From Promicromonospora iranensis (GTDB lineage Bacteria > Actinomycetota > Actinomycetes > Actinomycetales > Cellulomonadaceae): DNA of 64,000 bases. Numbering within the stretch: position 1 is the stretch's first letter; each line of letters opens with the position of its first letter. Under the pieces are notes generated by a model. It saw only the letters and a list, made by a program, of their open reading frames with translations. It made no database searches and was not told the DNA's origin. Made by a program: the position numbers and the translations under genes. The stretch is taken from assembly GCF_028994775.1 (NCBI RefSeq), contig NZ_JAJQMN010000005.1, positions 372,001 through 436,000 of the forward strand, given 5' to 3'. This document shows positions 10,562 to 19,111 of the stretch, in pieces.

Positions 10562-11532
10562 ATGTGTGCGCCCGGGCGAAGCGCGTTCAGCTCGTCGAGG
10601 GCGCGATCACCGCGCCTGACCACCTCAGGAACGGCATCGTGCCGCCCGTCACGGACGGGGATCTCGAGCATGTGGAGGATGTGCGCCGCTACGAGCACCG
10701 CCGCCCCTTCCCAGCCGACCAGGTCGAGGATCCTCGTCCACAGCCGCCCTCGGACGTCGTCCAGCAGCGGGTCCCGGAAGGCGTACCACAGGAGGTTGGT
10801 GAGATCGGTCGCCCGCGTGCCGCTCCCCGCGTTCCCGATGTCCACGACCGCCACCACCGCTCCGTCACGGACCAGGATGTTGCCGGGGGTCGCGAGATCG
10901 GCATGGACCATGTCCGGCGCCTCCGGTGGCGGCGGGATGTCGGCACACATGAGCCGCAGGCGCTCGACCAGGGCCGACACGTCACAGGAGTACCCCGGGA
11001 GCCTCGCCACGGACTGGCGGAGGAGCGCCTGCTCCGGTGTCTCGTCGGGGTCCGGCCCGCCGACGGCCGATTCCCGACCGGTGGCGACCCGCCAGGCGTA
11101 CGACCAGTGGTCGTAGGGCTCCGAGGCCTGGCCGGCCTGGAGCTCGATGATCTCCATCAGCTGCTCGACGAGGGACGGCGTCAGCTCTGCGGCGGGAGCC
11201 GCGTCGACGAGGTCCATGAGGTGCCATACGTGAGCGGCGGTGGCCCCCACCCCGAGCCAGGCCGGAGTGGGATAGCCGCGCCCACGCATGTGCTCGACCA
11301 CGCGCTGAGCTCGCAACGTCTCGTCCAGATGCCCGCGGTGTGCCCGGGGCGCCACCTTGAGCACCGCGTCTGCCCTTCCGTCCAGCTGGACGCGCACGGC
11401 ACCCCCGTTGACGCCTCCGGGTAAGCGGTCGAGATGAGTGACCTCCGCGCCGACCACCTTGGCCACGTCGCGCAGGACCTCGGCCGGCAGCTCTTCGGGG
11501 CGGGTCTCCTGGTTCATCGGCTCGCGGGTCAT
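10558..11532 (-). CDS. aminoglycoside phosphotransferase-family kinase
   Basis: A 324-residue protein of the APH/choline kinase fold. The catalytic loop reads VHADLATPGN (the H-x-D-x(4)-N Brenner motif) and the Mg-binding DIGNAG follows, so it should be an active phosphotransferase. The N-lobe has LPGGVNGGAVRVQ and VLKVAPR (ATP-binding lysine). Substrates in this superfamily range from aminoglycosides and macrolides to sugars and amino acids, so antibiotic resistance is only one possibility, made more likely by the neighbouring esterase. MTREPM is repeated at the start; ATG 11532 was chosen, ATG 11517 is an alternative. Confidence 0.82.
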   Translation of the reverse strand: MTREPMNQETRPEELPAEVLRDVAKVVGAEVTHLDRLPGGVNGGAVRVQLDGRADAVLKVAPRAHRGHLDETLRAQRVVEHMRGRGYPTPAWLGVGATAAHVWHLMDLVDAAPAAELTPSLVEQLMEIIELQAGQASEPYDHWSYAWRVATGRESAVGGPDPDETPEQALLRQSVARLPGYSCDVSALVERLRLMCADIPPPPEAPDMVHADLATPGNILVRDGAVVAVVDIGNAGSGTRATDLTNLLWYAFRDPLLDDVRGRLWTRILDLVGWEGAAVLVAAHILHMLEIPVRDGRHDAVPEVVRRGDRALDELNALRPGAHI

Positions 11533-11668
11533 CGGCTCACGGTCGCGACGGCGGGAGCGCAGCACATGCACAGCATGGTACGGCTCAGCACGATCTCCCC
11601 CGCGCGGGGGACCGGATTCCCCCGCGCACGGGAGCAACATACGTGGGCCGCGCGTCAGGCTCGCTGAC

Positions 11669-12733
11669 ATGGACATGAGATCGAGCCTCCACCAGCACGC
11701 CCCGGCGCGGGACCAGACCGAGAACCCGCCGACGTCCGCGCTGCTGCGCTGGGCTCTGCCCGCTGCCTGCCTCCTGGCCGGCGGCGCCCTGGCCGCCATC
11801 GGGCTCGCCGACGTCCCCGACCCTGTCGAGGTCCCCGTCGCGCCGCGCTGGTTCGCCGCCGTGCTGGCACTTGTCACGGCGGTACTCACGCTGCCCACCG
11901 GACGGCCTGCCTCGCGCCGGCGCACGACCGTGGCCGCCGTGACGGGGGCCGGGATGCTGAGCGCGAGCCTGCCCGCCGTCCCGCACTCCGTGCTGATGCT
12001 CGTGGTCACCGCCCTCAGCCAGGTGACCGGGGCCGAGGGCGGCTTCGAGACGGAGATCCCGTGGGCCGCCGTGGCCACACACCTGGCGGTCACCGCCACC
12101 GGGATCCTGCTGGCTCTCTGGGCAGTGGTGCAGCACCGGGTGCGTCTCGGACGGTGCGCGTGGTGCGGGCGGCTGGACGCCGAGCCACCCGCCGTCGGCG
12201 TCCGGACCCGGCGGGCACTGCGCTGGCTGGCGGTCGTCGCCGTCGCGGCAGCCCTGCCGTACACCGCGCTGAAGCTCGCCTGGGGCCTCGGCTCCCGGAT
12301 CGGTGCGGTCGGCGACTCGTTCGACGGCGTCACGCTCGCCACTCCCGGGTACGGCGACACGGTGCTGCTGGGTGCCTTGGCCGTCTTCGTCTCGGTGGTG
12401 ATGGGCGCCGGCGTCATGCCAAGGACCGCCGGGCAGAAGGTGCTGCACCTGGTCAGCGCGACGTTCGGGACGATCGGCTCCCTCATGCTGCTGCCCGTCA
12501 GCGTGGTCGGCGTGGTGATGATGGTGGTCGCGCCCCCGGCGTCGGGCGGCGAGATCGCACCCTGGATCTTCACCCTGGTCTATGTCGGCTTCATCGTGTG
12601 GGGGCTGTCCCTCGCCCCGCTCACCGCCCTGTACCTGCGGGCGACCCGGCAGACCTGCCGTCGGCACCGGCCGGGGACGGTCGCCGGTCGGGCATCCGGT
12701 CGGGCATCCGCTCAGCAACCCGTTCAGGCCTGA
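11669..12733 (+). CDS. multi-pass membrane protein of unknown function
   Basis: A 354-residue protein with about eight hydrophobic segments from residue 25 to 330 and a basic cytoplasmic tail. A cysteine pair in RCAWCGRLDAEP between two helices resembles a small zinc or redox CxxC site on a loop. No family recognised. The ATG at 11669 was preferred because upstream codons in the frame form Arg-rich noise overlapping the divergent APH promoter region; ATG 11675 is also possible. A candidate role in export or cell-envelope maintenance is only inference. It ends in a 10-base overlap with the opposing sigma factor gene. Confidence 0.7.
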   Translation: MDMRSSLHQHAPARDQTENPPTSALLRWALPAACLLAGGALAAIGLADVPDPVEVPVAPRWFAAVLALVTAVLTLPTGRPASRRRTTVAAVTGAGMLSASLPAVPHSVLMLVVTALSQVTGAEGGFETEIPWAAVATHLAVTATGILLALWAVVQHRVRLGRCAWCGRLDAEPPAVGVRTRRALRWLAVVAVAAALPYTALKLAWGLGSRIGAVGDSFDGVTLATPGYGDTVLLGALAVFVSVVMGAGVMPRTAGQKVLHLVSATFGTIGSLMLLPVSVVGVVMMVVAPPASGGEIAPWIFTLVYVGFIVWGLSLAPLTALYLRATRQTCRRHRPGTVAGRASGRASAQQPVQA

Positions 12734-13944
12734 GCAGCCGCCCGCAGCCGTGCCGCCTGCTTGATGAGGTGGGTGTGCTCCGGCAGGCTCGTGGCCCGGC
12801 CCGCAGCCGTCGTGTAGTGCTCGATCGCCAGGGCGACGTCGCCGGCGCGCTCGTACAGGTGGGCCGCCACGGCGTCCCACCGCGCGAGCTTGGGGTCGAG
12901 GTCGGCCAGGACGGCGAGACCCGCTCGCGGACCGTCCACCTGGCCGACGGCGACCGCGCGGTTGAGCGCGACGACGGGGCTGTCCGTGAGCCGGGTCAGC
13001 TCGTCGTACCACTCGAGGATCTGCGGCCAGTCGGTCTCCTCGGCGGTGGGTGCGTCGTCGTGGAGCGCGGCGATCGCAGCCTGCGCCTGGTACTGCCCCA
13101 GCACGTCGCGGGCGAGCGCCGCCTGCAGGACCTCGACACCCTCGCTGATCATCGACGTGTCCCACCGCGAGCGGTCCTGCTCGTCCAGGGGCACCAGCTC
13201 GTTCGAGGCGGTGTACCGGGCGTCCCGCCGGGCGTGGTGCAGCAGCATCAGGGCGAGCAGGCCGGCGATCTCCGGATCCCCTGAGCCTGCGGGCTCCGGG
13301 GAGACAGACCTGGCACCTGCGGTCTCCGTGCCGGCGCGTGGCGTGGTCGCCGCGGCGAGCTGGCGCGTCAGCCGGATCGCCTCGTCGGCGAGGGAGATCT
13401 CGCCGGTGAACCCCTCGTTGAAGATCAGGTACAGAACGTGCAGCACCGCGCGGACGTCACCCGGCGTGTCGAACCGCTCACCGGTGATCGTGCGCTTGGC
13501 GCGGGAGATGCGTTGCGCCATGGTGGACTCGGGCACCATGAAGGCGCGCCCGATCTGCGCGGTCGTGAGCCCGCCGACGGCCCGGAGCGTCAGCGCGATG
13601 GCGGACGCCGGGCTGAGGGCCGGATGGCAGCACCGGCTCAGCAGGAGCAGCGTGTCGTCCGCCTGTTCGGTGGGCCCGGGCGGGGGTTCGTCGTGGACCC
13701 GTTCCTCGCGCCGTCGTCGGGCCGCCTCGGCGCGCTGCGCGTCGATCAGCTTGCGGCCGGCGACCCGCAGGAGCCACGCCTTCGGCTCGTCCGGAGGGCT
13801 GTCGGGCCAGTGGCGCACCGCCTCGATCAGCGCCTCCTGCACGGCGTCCTCGGCCGTCGCGAAGTCTGCTCCGCGACGGACGAGGACGCCCAGGACCTGC
13901 GGCGCCAGCGTACGGATCAGCTCGTTCACCTGGTCCTCGTGCAT
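12724..13944 (-). CDS. ECF sigma factor, ECF42-like, with C-terminal TPR-like extension
   Basis: A 406-residue sigma factor. Region 2 spans about 10-75 (EDAVQEALIEAVRHWP), region 4 about 105-165 (LTLRAVGGLTTAQIGRAFMV, then TMAQRISRAKRTI), followed by a long helical extension to residue 400 typical of the ECF42 group. The C-terminal part (HLYERAGDVALAIEHYTTAA) is TPR-like and in this group is needed for activity. It is encoded 14 bases after a YciI/DGPF gene, the hallmark partner of these sigma factors; no anti-sigma gene is present. Target genes unknown, often its own operon. Confidence 0.85.
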   Translation of the reverse strand: MHEDQVNELIRTLAPQVLGVLVRRGADFATAEDAVQEALIEAVRHWPDSPPDEPKAWLLRVAGRKLIDAQRAEAARRRREERVHDEPPPGPTEQADDTLLLLSRCCHPALSPASAIALTLRAVGGLTTAQIGRAFMVPESTMAQRISRAKRTITGERFDTPGDVRAVLHVLYLIFNEGFTGEISLADEAIRLTRQLAAATTPRAGTETAGARSVSPEPAGSGDPEIAGLLALMLLHHARRDARYTASNELVPLDEQDRSRWDTSMISEGVEVLQAALARDVLGQYQAQAAIAALHDDAPTAEETDWPQILEWYDELTRLTDSPVVALNRAVAVGQVDGPRAGLAVLADLDPKLARWDAVAAHLYERAGDVALAIEHYTTAAGRATSLPEHTHLIKQAARLRAAAQA

Positions 13945-13958
13945 GCTGGTGTCCTGAT

Positions 13959-14375
13959 CTACTCGGTCGTGCCCTGCAGCTCGGCGAAGAACGGCCGCAC
14001 CTCGAGCCACTCGTAGATCGGACGCCCGCCCTGGCCGGGCGCCGCGGAGAGCTCCGCGGCGGCCTCGTAGGCCCGCTCCTGGGACTCGACGTCGATGATC
14101 ATGAAGCCCGCGATGAGGTCCTTGGTCTCCGCGAACGGGCCGTCCGTCACCGGCGGACGGCCCTCGCCGTCGTACCGGACGAACGTGCCCTCCGGCGAGA
14201 GCGCGCCCTCGCTGACGAACTCGCCACGTTCCCTCAGCCTCTCGGCGAACTGGCTCATGTAATCGATGTGCGCCGTGATCTCCTCGGGCGTCCACTGGTC
14301 CATCATCACCTCGGTACCGGGCACGGGCTTGGGGCCGTTGTGCCGGTAGTGCTTGAGCAGCAGGTACTTCGCCAT
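13959..14375 (-). CDS. YciI/DGPF-domain protein
   Basis: A 138-residue YciI-like protein with the conserved VTDGPFAETKDLIAGFMIIDV, the DGPF motif that names the group. The start ATG at 14375 has a good ribosome binding site (AGGGAGAG) seven bases upstream. DGPF proteins accompany ECF42 sigma factors; their activity is not established, although the fold suggests a small-molecule lyase or binding protein. It precedes the sigma gene by 14 bases and is surely co-transcribed with it. Confidence 0.85.
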   Translation of the reverse strand: MAKYLLLKHYRHNGPKPVPGTEVMMDQWTPEEITAHIDYMSQFAERLRERGEFVSEGALSPEGTFVRYDGEGRPPVTDGPFAETKDLIAGFMIIDVESQERAYEAAAELSAAPGQGGRPIYEWLEVRPFFAELQGTTE

Positions 14376-14521
14376 GGTTCTCTCCCTGGTCATGGGCCCG
14401 TCGCCGGACCCGTGCGGTCGGGGGCGCGGTGGGCGCCCTCGACCCTGGGACGGAGCCGTCCGCGTGTTCTCGACATCAGCATCCCGGATGCGCGGGAACT
14501 GTTCACGAGAACGGTGCCAGG

Positions 14522-15985
14522 TCAGCCGGCCGCCCGTGCCCGCGCCACCCCGATCGGGGTGACGTCCGGGGTGCCCGTGTCCGCGCGCGTTTCGGGCACG
14601 ACGGCGGTCGCCTGGAACGCCGCGCTCATCGTGTCGCCCAACGCGTCGAGGTCGTCCTCGAACAGGCCCGCGTACGTCGAGAGCGTGAGCACCGGCGACT
14701 CGTGCCCCAGCATGCGCTGCACCGCCTTGACCGTGGCCCCGCCGGAGATGGCGAGCGACGCGGCGGTGTGGCGCAGGTCGTGCAGGGTGAGCGTGTCGAA
14801 GTCCTCCGCACCAGGCCCGAGAGTCGTGTTCGACAGCGCCGTGAGCAGCCTGGTGCGGCTCACCTTCTCGCCGCGCGTCGTGCCGTCCGTGTGCCCGTCC
14901 CGGCGTGCCCGGTCGGCGGCGACCACGAGGGTCCAGGTCGCCGGGTGGCAGACGCCGGTGGGCTCCAGCCCGCCGGCGGACTGAGCGCGTCGGACCGCGG
15001 CGGCCACGCCGTCGTCGTACAGCCCGGAGACCGGCAGGTCCAGGGCCTCACGCAGCGTGCGGACGGCGCGCCCGGCCGCCAGGACCGCGGGCCGGAACGC
15101 CGACCGGTCGAAGCTCTCCCGGCGCAGTGGACCGCCGCGCGTCCCGGTGAACAGCAGGTCGGTGGGCGCCCGGCCGGCGGCCTGTGCGGCGACGGCCTCG
15201 ACGAGGGTCGCGGGCAGGGGGACCTCGCGCCGGGCGTGGGTCTTGGTGTCGCCGAGCAGGAGGGTGCCGTCGTCGAGGCGGGTGTACGCCTTGGTGACGT
15301 GCACGCGGCGGCGCAGCGGGTCGACGTCGCCCACCGTGAGGGCACTGACCTCGCCCCACCGCAGCCCGGTCAGGGCGGTCAGCAGGACGAGCGTACGGGT
15401 CTGGGGCGACCGGGCGGCGTCCGCCACCCGGCGCAGCTGCTCGTGGGAGAGGTAGCGGTGCGGCTTGGTCTTCGGCGCGCGCGGTAGGGCGGGCACCTTG
15501 CCCGACGGCGTCCGTGCGGGGTTGGTGCGCAGGCGCCGGGCGTCGACGGCGGCGTCGAGCAGGGCCACCAGCAGGCGCGCGGCGTCCCTGCGCCGGGCCG
15601 GTGAGGCGGTCTGCCCGGTGGTGGGGGAGGTCATGGTGGCGGCCCAGCGCGCGACGTCCTCATGGCTGACCTGCCGCAGCGGCCGGTCGCCGAACGCGGG
15701 GGCGACCAGGGAGCGGAAGCGCTCGCGCTCCGCCTCGAGGGTGCGGGGCGCTCGATCGACGCGAGACTCCTGCCAGATCGTGAACCACTCGGCGACCGTG
15801 GCCCGGCCCGCGGCGGGGTCCACCCACTCGGCGTGCTTGCCGGCCTCCTCCTGGCGCCGCGCCTCCGCGAGCGCCTCCCGCTTGACGGTGAAGCGGCGGG
15901 TGCTGCGCAGGCGTCCGTCGACCCGGAAGCGGCCGACGTAGCCGGTGCGGCCCTGGGAGTCGGTGCGCTGCTCGGTGTAGGCCAC
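14522..15985 (-). CDS. tyrosine integrase with peptidoglycan-binding-like insert
   Basis: A 487-residue site-specific recombinase. N-terminal AP2-like arm-binding part (about 1-55), core-binding SAM-like domain (60-160), then the catalytic domain with Arg209 (TGLRWGE), HDLRH (402-406), His428 (GHES) and Tyr438 (STYAGLF). Between about 306 and 395, where integrases usually pass straight to HDLRH, there is an extra segment; residues 308-356 match the PG_binding_1 pattern (LREALDLPVSGLYDDGVAAA, then TGVCHPATW). The GTG at 15985 starts at the arm domain. Phage-type integrase, but no excisionase or other phage gene and no tRNA lies beside it, so it is orphaned or marks an old insertion. Confidence 0.87.
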   Translation of the reverse strand: MAYTEQRTDSQGRTGYVGRFRVDGRLRSTRRFTVKREALAEARRQEEAGKHAEWVDPAAGRATVAEWFTIWQESRVDRAPRTLEAERERFRSLVAPAFGDRPLRQVSHEDVARWAATMTSPTTGQTASPARRRDAARLLVALLDAAVDARRLRTNPARTPSGKVPALPRAPKTKPHRYLSHEQLRRVADAARSPQTRTLVLLTALTGLRWGEVSALTVGDVDPLRRRVHVTKAYTRLDDGTLLLGDTKTHARREVPLPATLVEAVAAQAAGRAPTDLLFTGTRGGPLRRESFDRSAFRPAVLAAGRAVRTLREALDLPVSGLYDDGVAAAVRRAQSAGGLEPTGVCHPATWTLVVAADRARRDGHTDGTTRGEKVSRTRLLTALSNTTLGPGAEDFDTLTLHDLRHTAASLAISGGATVKAVQRMLGHESPVLTLSTYAGLFEDDLDALGDTMSAAFQATAVVPETRADTGTPDVTPIGVARARAAG

Positions 15986-16016
15986 AGGGGAAGCGTAGTG
16001 GCGGCGTCCGGTGCGG

Positions 16017-17276
16017 TCACGGCTGCCGCGCTGCCGTGTGGTCGTCCAGGTCGTGGTCCTCCAGGTTCCGCAGCCGTCGGACGGGACCGGCCATGAGGAT
16101 CGCGGGGGCGGCGAGCAGCACGAAGGCGGAGCCCAGGAGCACGGCGCGGGTTCCCGCGGCCTCGGCGAGCGCACCGGCCAGCAGGCCGCCGAGCGGGATA
16201 CAGCCCCAGGACACGAACCGCACGGTGCCCATGACGCGGGACAGGAGCTCGGGCGGGCTCGCCACCTGCCGGTAGGTCCGGGTGACCACACTGCCTGGGA
16301 CCACGCTGGCCGCGAAGACGGCGTTGCCGACAGCGAAGCAGGCCCAGCCCCAGTGGCCGGTACCTGCGGGCAGGAGCAGCGCTCCCGCGAATCCGAGGAA
16401 CCCCACGTGCAGCACGACTCGGGCGGAGCCGACGCGCCGGACGAGCCAGGGTGTGGCGCCGGCGGCGAGCAGTGCGCCGAGCCCACTCGTCGCCAGCAGC
16501 AGCCCGACGACGGCTGCCGGCGCGTGCAGCTCTCGGACCAGGTAGATCGCGAAGAGGGCGTGCTGCGCGCCGCAGACGGTGTTGACGACGCATGCCCACC
16601 AGGTGCACGGCGCCATGACGGGGTGCGCGGTGACGAACCGCCAGCCCTCGGCGATCCTGCGGTGCACGGGTGTCGGATCGTCCGCGCCCGGCTGGCTCCG
16701 TTCGGGCAGGGTGCGCAGCAGGGCGGCGGAGGCGACGTAGGACACCGCGTCGAGCAGCAGTGCGGGCACGGCGCCGGCGAGCTGGACCACCAGCCCGCCG
16801 AGCGAAGGGCCGCCGAGCTCGGTGACGGCGTGGGTCCCTGACATGAGGGAGTTGCGGCCGGTGAGCTGGTCGCGGGGCACCACGGAGGTGATGAACGTCG
16901 TGTTGGCGCTGAAGAAGATCACCTCGGCGAAGTTCAGCGTCAAGGCCACCAGGAACAGCTGCGCCAGGGTCAGGTGTCCGGCCCACCACGTCAGCGGGAC
17001 GGACAGGATCGCCGCGGCCCGCACGAGGTCGGTGACGACCTGGGTGGCGCGCAGCGGCCAGCGCTGCACGATGGCGCCGGCCGGTAGCCCGATGACTGTC
17101 CAGGCCAGGTAGGAGGCCGCGGCCAGGAGGCCGGTCTCGAACGGTCCGGCGTCGAGCACGAGCACGGCGGTCAGGGGCAGGGCGATCGTGGTGACCGCCG
17201 AACCCATGTTGCTGGTGGTCGTGGCCGCCCAGTAGGTCCAGAAGCTGCGGGTCGCGGTCGGGGCCGTCGTCGTCAT
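16017..17276 (-). CDS. MFS exporter (EntS/MFS_3-like)
   Basis: A 419-residue protein with about 12 membrane helices of the MFS_3 type (enterobactin and multidrug exporters). The opening FWTYWAATTTSNMGSAVTTIALPL and the repeat GLLAAASYLAWTVIGLPAG are typical. The start ATG has GGAGG about six bases upstream. It is divergent from an HxlR-peroxiredoxin fusion; a perfect 25-bp palindrome between them is the likely operator, so export is probably induced by an oxidant or electrophile sensed by that protein (inference). Confidence 0.87.
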   Translation of the reverse strand: MTTTAPTATRSFWTYWAATTTSNMGSAVTTIALPLTAVLVLDAGPFETGLLAAASYLAWTVIGLPAGAIVQRWPLRATQVVTDLVRAAAILSVPLTWWAGHLTLAQLFLVALTLNFAEVIFFSANTTFITSVVPRDQLTGRNSLMSGTHAVTELGGPSLGGLVVQLAGAVPALLLDAVSYVASAALLRTLPERSQPGADDPTPVHRRIAEGWRFVTAHPVMAPCTWWACVVNTVCGAQHALFAIYLVRELHAPAAVVGLLLATSGLGALLAAGATPWLVRRVGSARVVLHVGFLGFAGALLLPAGTGHWGWACFAVGNAVFAASVVPGSVVTRTYRQVASPPELLSRVMGTVRFVSWGCIPLGGLLAGALAEAAGTRAVLLGSAFVLLAAPAILMAGPVRRLRNLEDHDLDDHTAARQP

Positions 17277-17295
17277 GGTGTGCCTCCACGGGAAT

Positions 17296-17320
17296 AGTCA
17301 GTTCCAGACTGGAACTGACT
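17296..17320. promoter_or_regulatory. perfect 25-bp palindrome, likely HxlR-type operator
   Basis: AGTCAGTTCCAG, a single A, then the exact reverse complement CTGGAACTGACT. It lies 19 bases before the MFS start codon and 71 before the HxlR-peroxiredoxin gene, where it could block both promoters. A 12-bp perfect arm is well beyond chance for this region. A weak -10 for the plus-strand gene is TAGAGT at 17326-17331. Confidence 0.75.
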
Positions 17321-17391
17321 GGCGGTAGAGTGGCAGACGACGGGGCGCGGGAGCAACGCGGCGGAGCACCGGCGTACGAGAGGATGACCGC

Positions 17392-18279
17392 ATGCGCAAG
17401 GAAGACCTGGCTGACGCCGACTGCGGCATCGCGCAGTCGCTCGGCATCGTGGGCGACTGGCAGAGCCTGCTGATCGTGCGTGAGGCGGCCGCCGGCGTCT
17501 CACGCTTCGAGGCGTTCACGCACGAGCTCGGGCTCAGCAGACGCGCCCTGACGGAGCGGCTGGGCCGGCTGGTCGAGGACGGGGTCCTGGAGCGGGTGCA
17601 GTACTCCGAGCACCCACCCCGGTTCGACTACCGGCTCACCCGGCGCGGCGAGGGCCTCGTCCCGGTGCTCGTCGCGTTGCAGGAGTGGGGGACACGCTTC
17701 GTGATGGGCGACGGCACCGTCTCAGGGGCCGTTGGTGACGCCGAGGCACGCCGCGTGCACGGCCTGCTCGGTACGGGCGTGCCGGACGTGGCGCTGACGG
17801 CGCACGACGGGAGCACGGTCACCCTCGCCGACCCCGACCGGTGGACCGTGCTGTTCTTCTTCCCCGGCGCCTACGCCCCCGAGACGAACGGCTACCCCGA
17901 CGGCTGGGGCGACATACCCGGTACGCGCGGCTGCACGCTCGAGTGCCGTACCTACGCCGCCAGCAGCGCGGCACTCGCCGACGCCGGCGCGCGCGTGCTC
18001 GGGGTCTCCACGCAGCGGCCCGACCAGCTCGCCGCCTTCGCCGCGCACGCCGAGCTCCCCTACCGGCTGGCCTCCGACCAGGACGGCCTGGCCGCGTCCG
18101 CCCTGCGCCTGCCGGTGTTCCGAGCCGGCGGCACGGACCGGCTCAAACGGACCACGCTGCTGATCGCGCCCGACGGCACGGTGCGCCGCGTGCAGTCACC
18201 AGTGACGGATCCGGCAGGTTCCGTCGAGGAGATGCTCGCCGCACTCGTGTCCGAGAGCACCCCGGCCCGGCGCGGCTGA
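17392..18279 (+). CDS. HxlR regulator fused to a peroxiredoxin domain
   Basis: A 295-residue two-domain protein. Residues 1-105 are an HxlR/DUF24 winged helix (GDWQSLLIVREA, then LSRRALTERLGRLVEDGVL) with an N-terminal Cys11 at the place where YodB and HypR have their redox-sensing cysteine. Residues about 125-285 are an AhpC/TSA peroxiredoxin of the BCP type: VLFFFPGAYAP, then GTRGCTLECRTYA with Cys181 and Cys185 as candidate peroxidatic and resolving residues (spacing one shorter than in E. coli BCP), and LIAPDGTVRR. The fusion suggests direct peroxide sensing. Divergent MFS gene and palindrome suggest the target. Confidence 0.87.
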   Translation: MRKEDLADADCGIAQSLGIVGDWQSLLIVREAAAGVSRFEAFTHELGLSRRALTERLGRLVEDGVLERVQYSEHPPRFDYRLTRRGEGLVPVLVALQEWGTRFVMGDGTVSGAVGDAEARRVHGLLGTGVPDVALTAHDGSTVTLADPDRWTVLFFFPGAYAPETNGYPDGWGDIPGTRGCTLECRTYAASSAALADAGARVLGVSTQRPDQLAAFAAHAELPYRLASDQDGLAASALRLPVFRAGGTDRLKRTTLLIAPDGTVRRVQSPVTDPAGSVEEMLAALVSESTPARRG

Positions 18280-18311
18280 GTACGGCCAGGGCCGGCTATC
18301 GCCTCGCGTCG

Positions 18312-19016
18312 TCAGATCACGCGAGCCTGTCCGGTCAGGACGTTCCACCCGAGCCGTCCACCGAACGCGAGCAGCACCACCCCCGTCACCCGGTCGGTGA
18401 CCCGCGCGATCGCGCGCCCGGACAGCCAACGCTTCGCCAGAGCGGCTACGTTGATCAGCAGAGCCAGCCACACGAACCCGAGGACGTCGTGCTCGATCGC
18501 GAGCAGCAGGCCCATGAGTAGGTGCGGCACGTCGTCGGGCAGGAACTGAGGGATGGTCGCGAGGTAGAAGACGCCCACCTTCGGGTTGAGCAGGTTCGTC
18601 GTGGCACCTACCGCGAACGAGCGCCACGCGGACCGCGACGCGGCCTGGTCGTCACCAGGGATGTCGGCGCCGGACCGCGCCTCGCGCCGCAGGGCGGCGG
18701 CGGGCAGCGCGTCGTAGCGGCCCGGGCGGAAGCTCGACCACAGCATGCGAGCGCCGAGCCACACGAGGTAGGCGGCACCGGCCAGCGTGAGCGCACGGTA
18801 GGCGGTCTCGGAGGCCGCGAGCACGGCCGTCGCGCCGACGGCGGCGGCCACGCCCCAGGCGAGGACGCCCGCGTTGATGCCGAGGGCCGTCGCGTAGGCG
18901 TGCCGGTTGCCGTGGACGACGGCGGTGCGCAGCACGAGCGCGCTGTCCAGGCCGGGCATGATCGTCAGGGGGATCGCGACAAGGGCGAACAGGAGCATGG
19001 CCTCGGGCACAGTCAT
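18312..19016 (-). CDS. LysE/RhtB-family exporter
   Basis: A 234-residue membrane protein with about six helices. The start VAIPLTIMPGLDSALVLRTAVVHGNRHAYATALGINAG is the LysE/RhtB signature (PG near residue 20, then G-x(4)-A-x-GI-x-G), and TTNLLNPKVGVFYLATIPQFL is the second conserved block. Members export amino acids such as homoserine, threonine or lysine. The loop between helices 3 and 4 is long and polar. It stands between two plus-strand genes and has no obvious regulator of its own. Confidence 0.88.
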   Translation of the reverse strand: MTVPEAMLLFALVAIPLTIMPGLDSALVLRTAVVHGNRHAYATALGINAGVLAWGVAAAVGATAVLAASETAYRALTLAGAAYLVWLGARMLWSSFRPGRYDALPAAALRREARSGADIPGDDQAASRSAWRSFAVGATTNLLNPKVGVFYLATIPQFLPDDVPHLLMGLLLAIEHDVLGFVWLALLINVAALAKRWLSGRAIARVTDRVTGVVLLAFGGRLGWNVLTGQARVI

Positions 19017-19111
19017 GCGCGGGAGGCTACCGCTGCCGACCGGGATGGTGACGACGGGACGGTGACGACAGGAGTGGTCAACGGGCAGCGGCCACCCGGT
19101 AGTTTGAGACC

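Noticed and set aside
14522-17276. Prophage around the integrase
   Set aside because: No excisionase, capsid, terminase or lysis genes on either side and no tRNA or att-like direct repeats that I could recognise; only the integrase looks phage-like.
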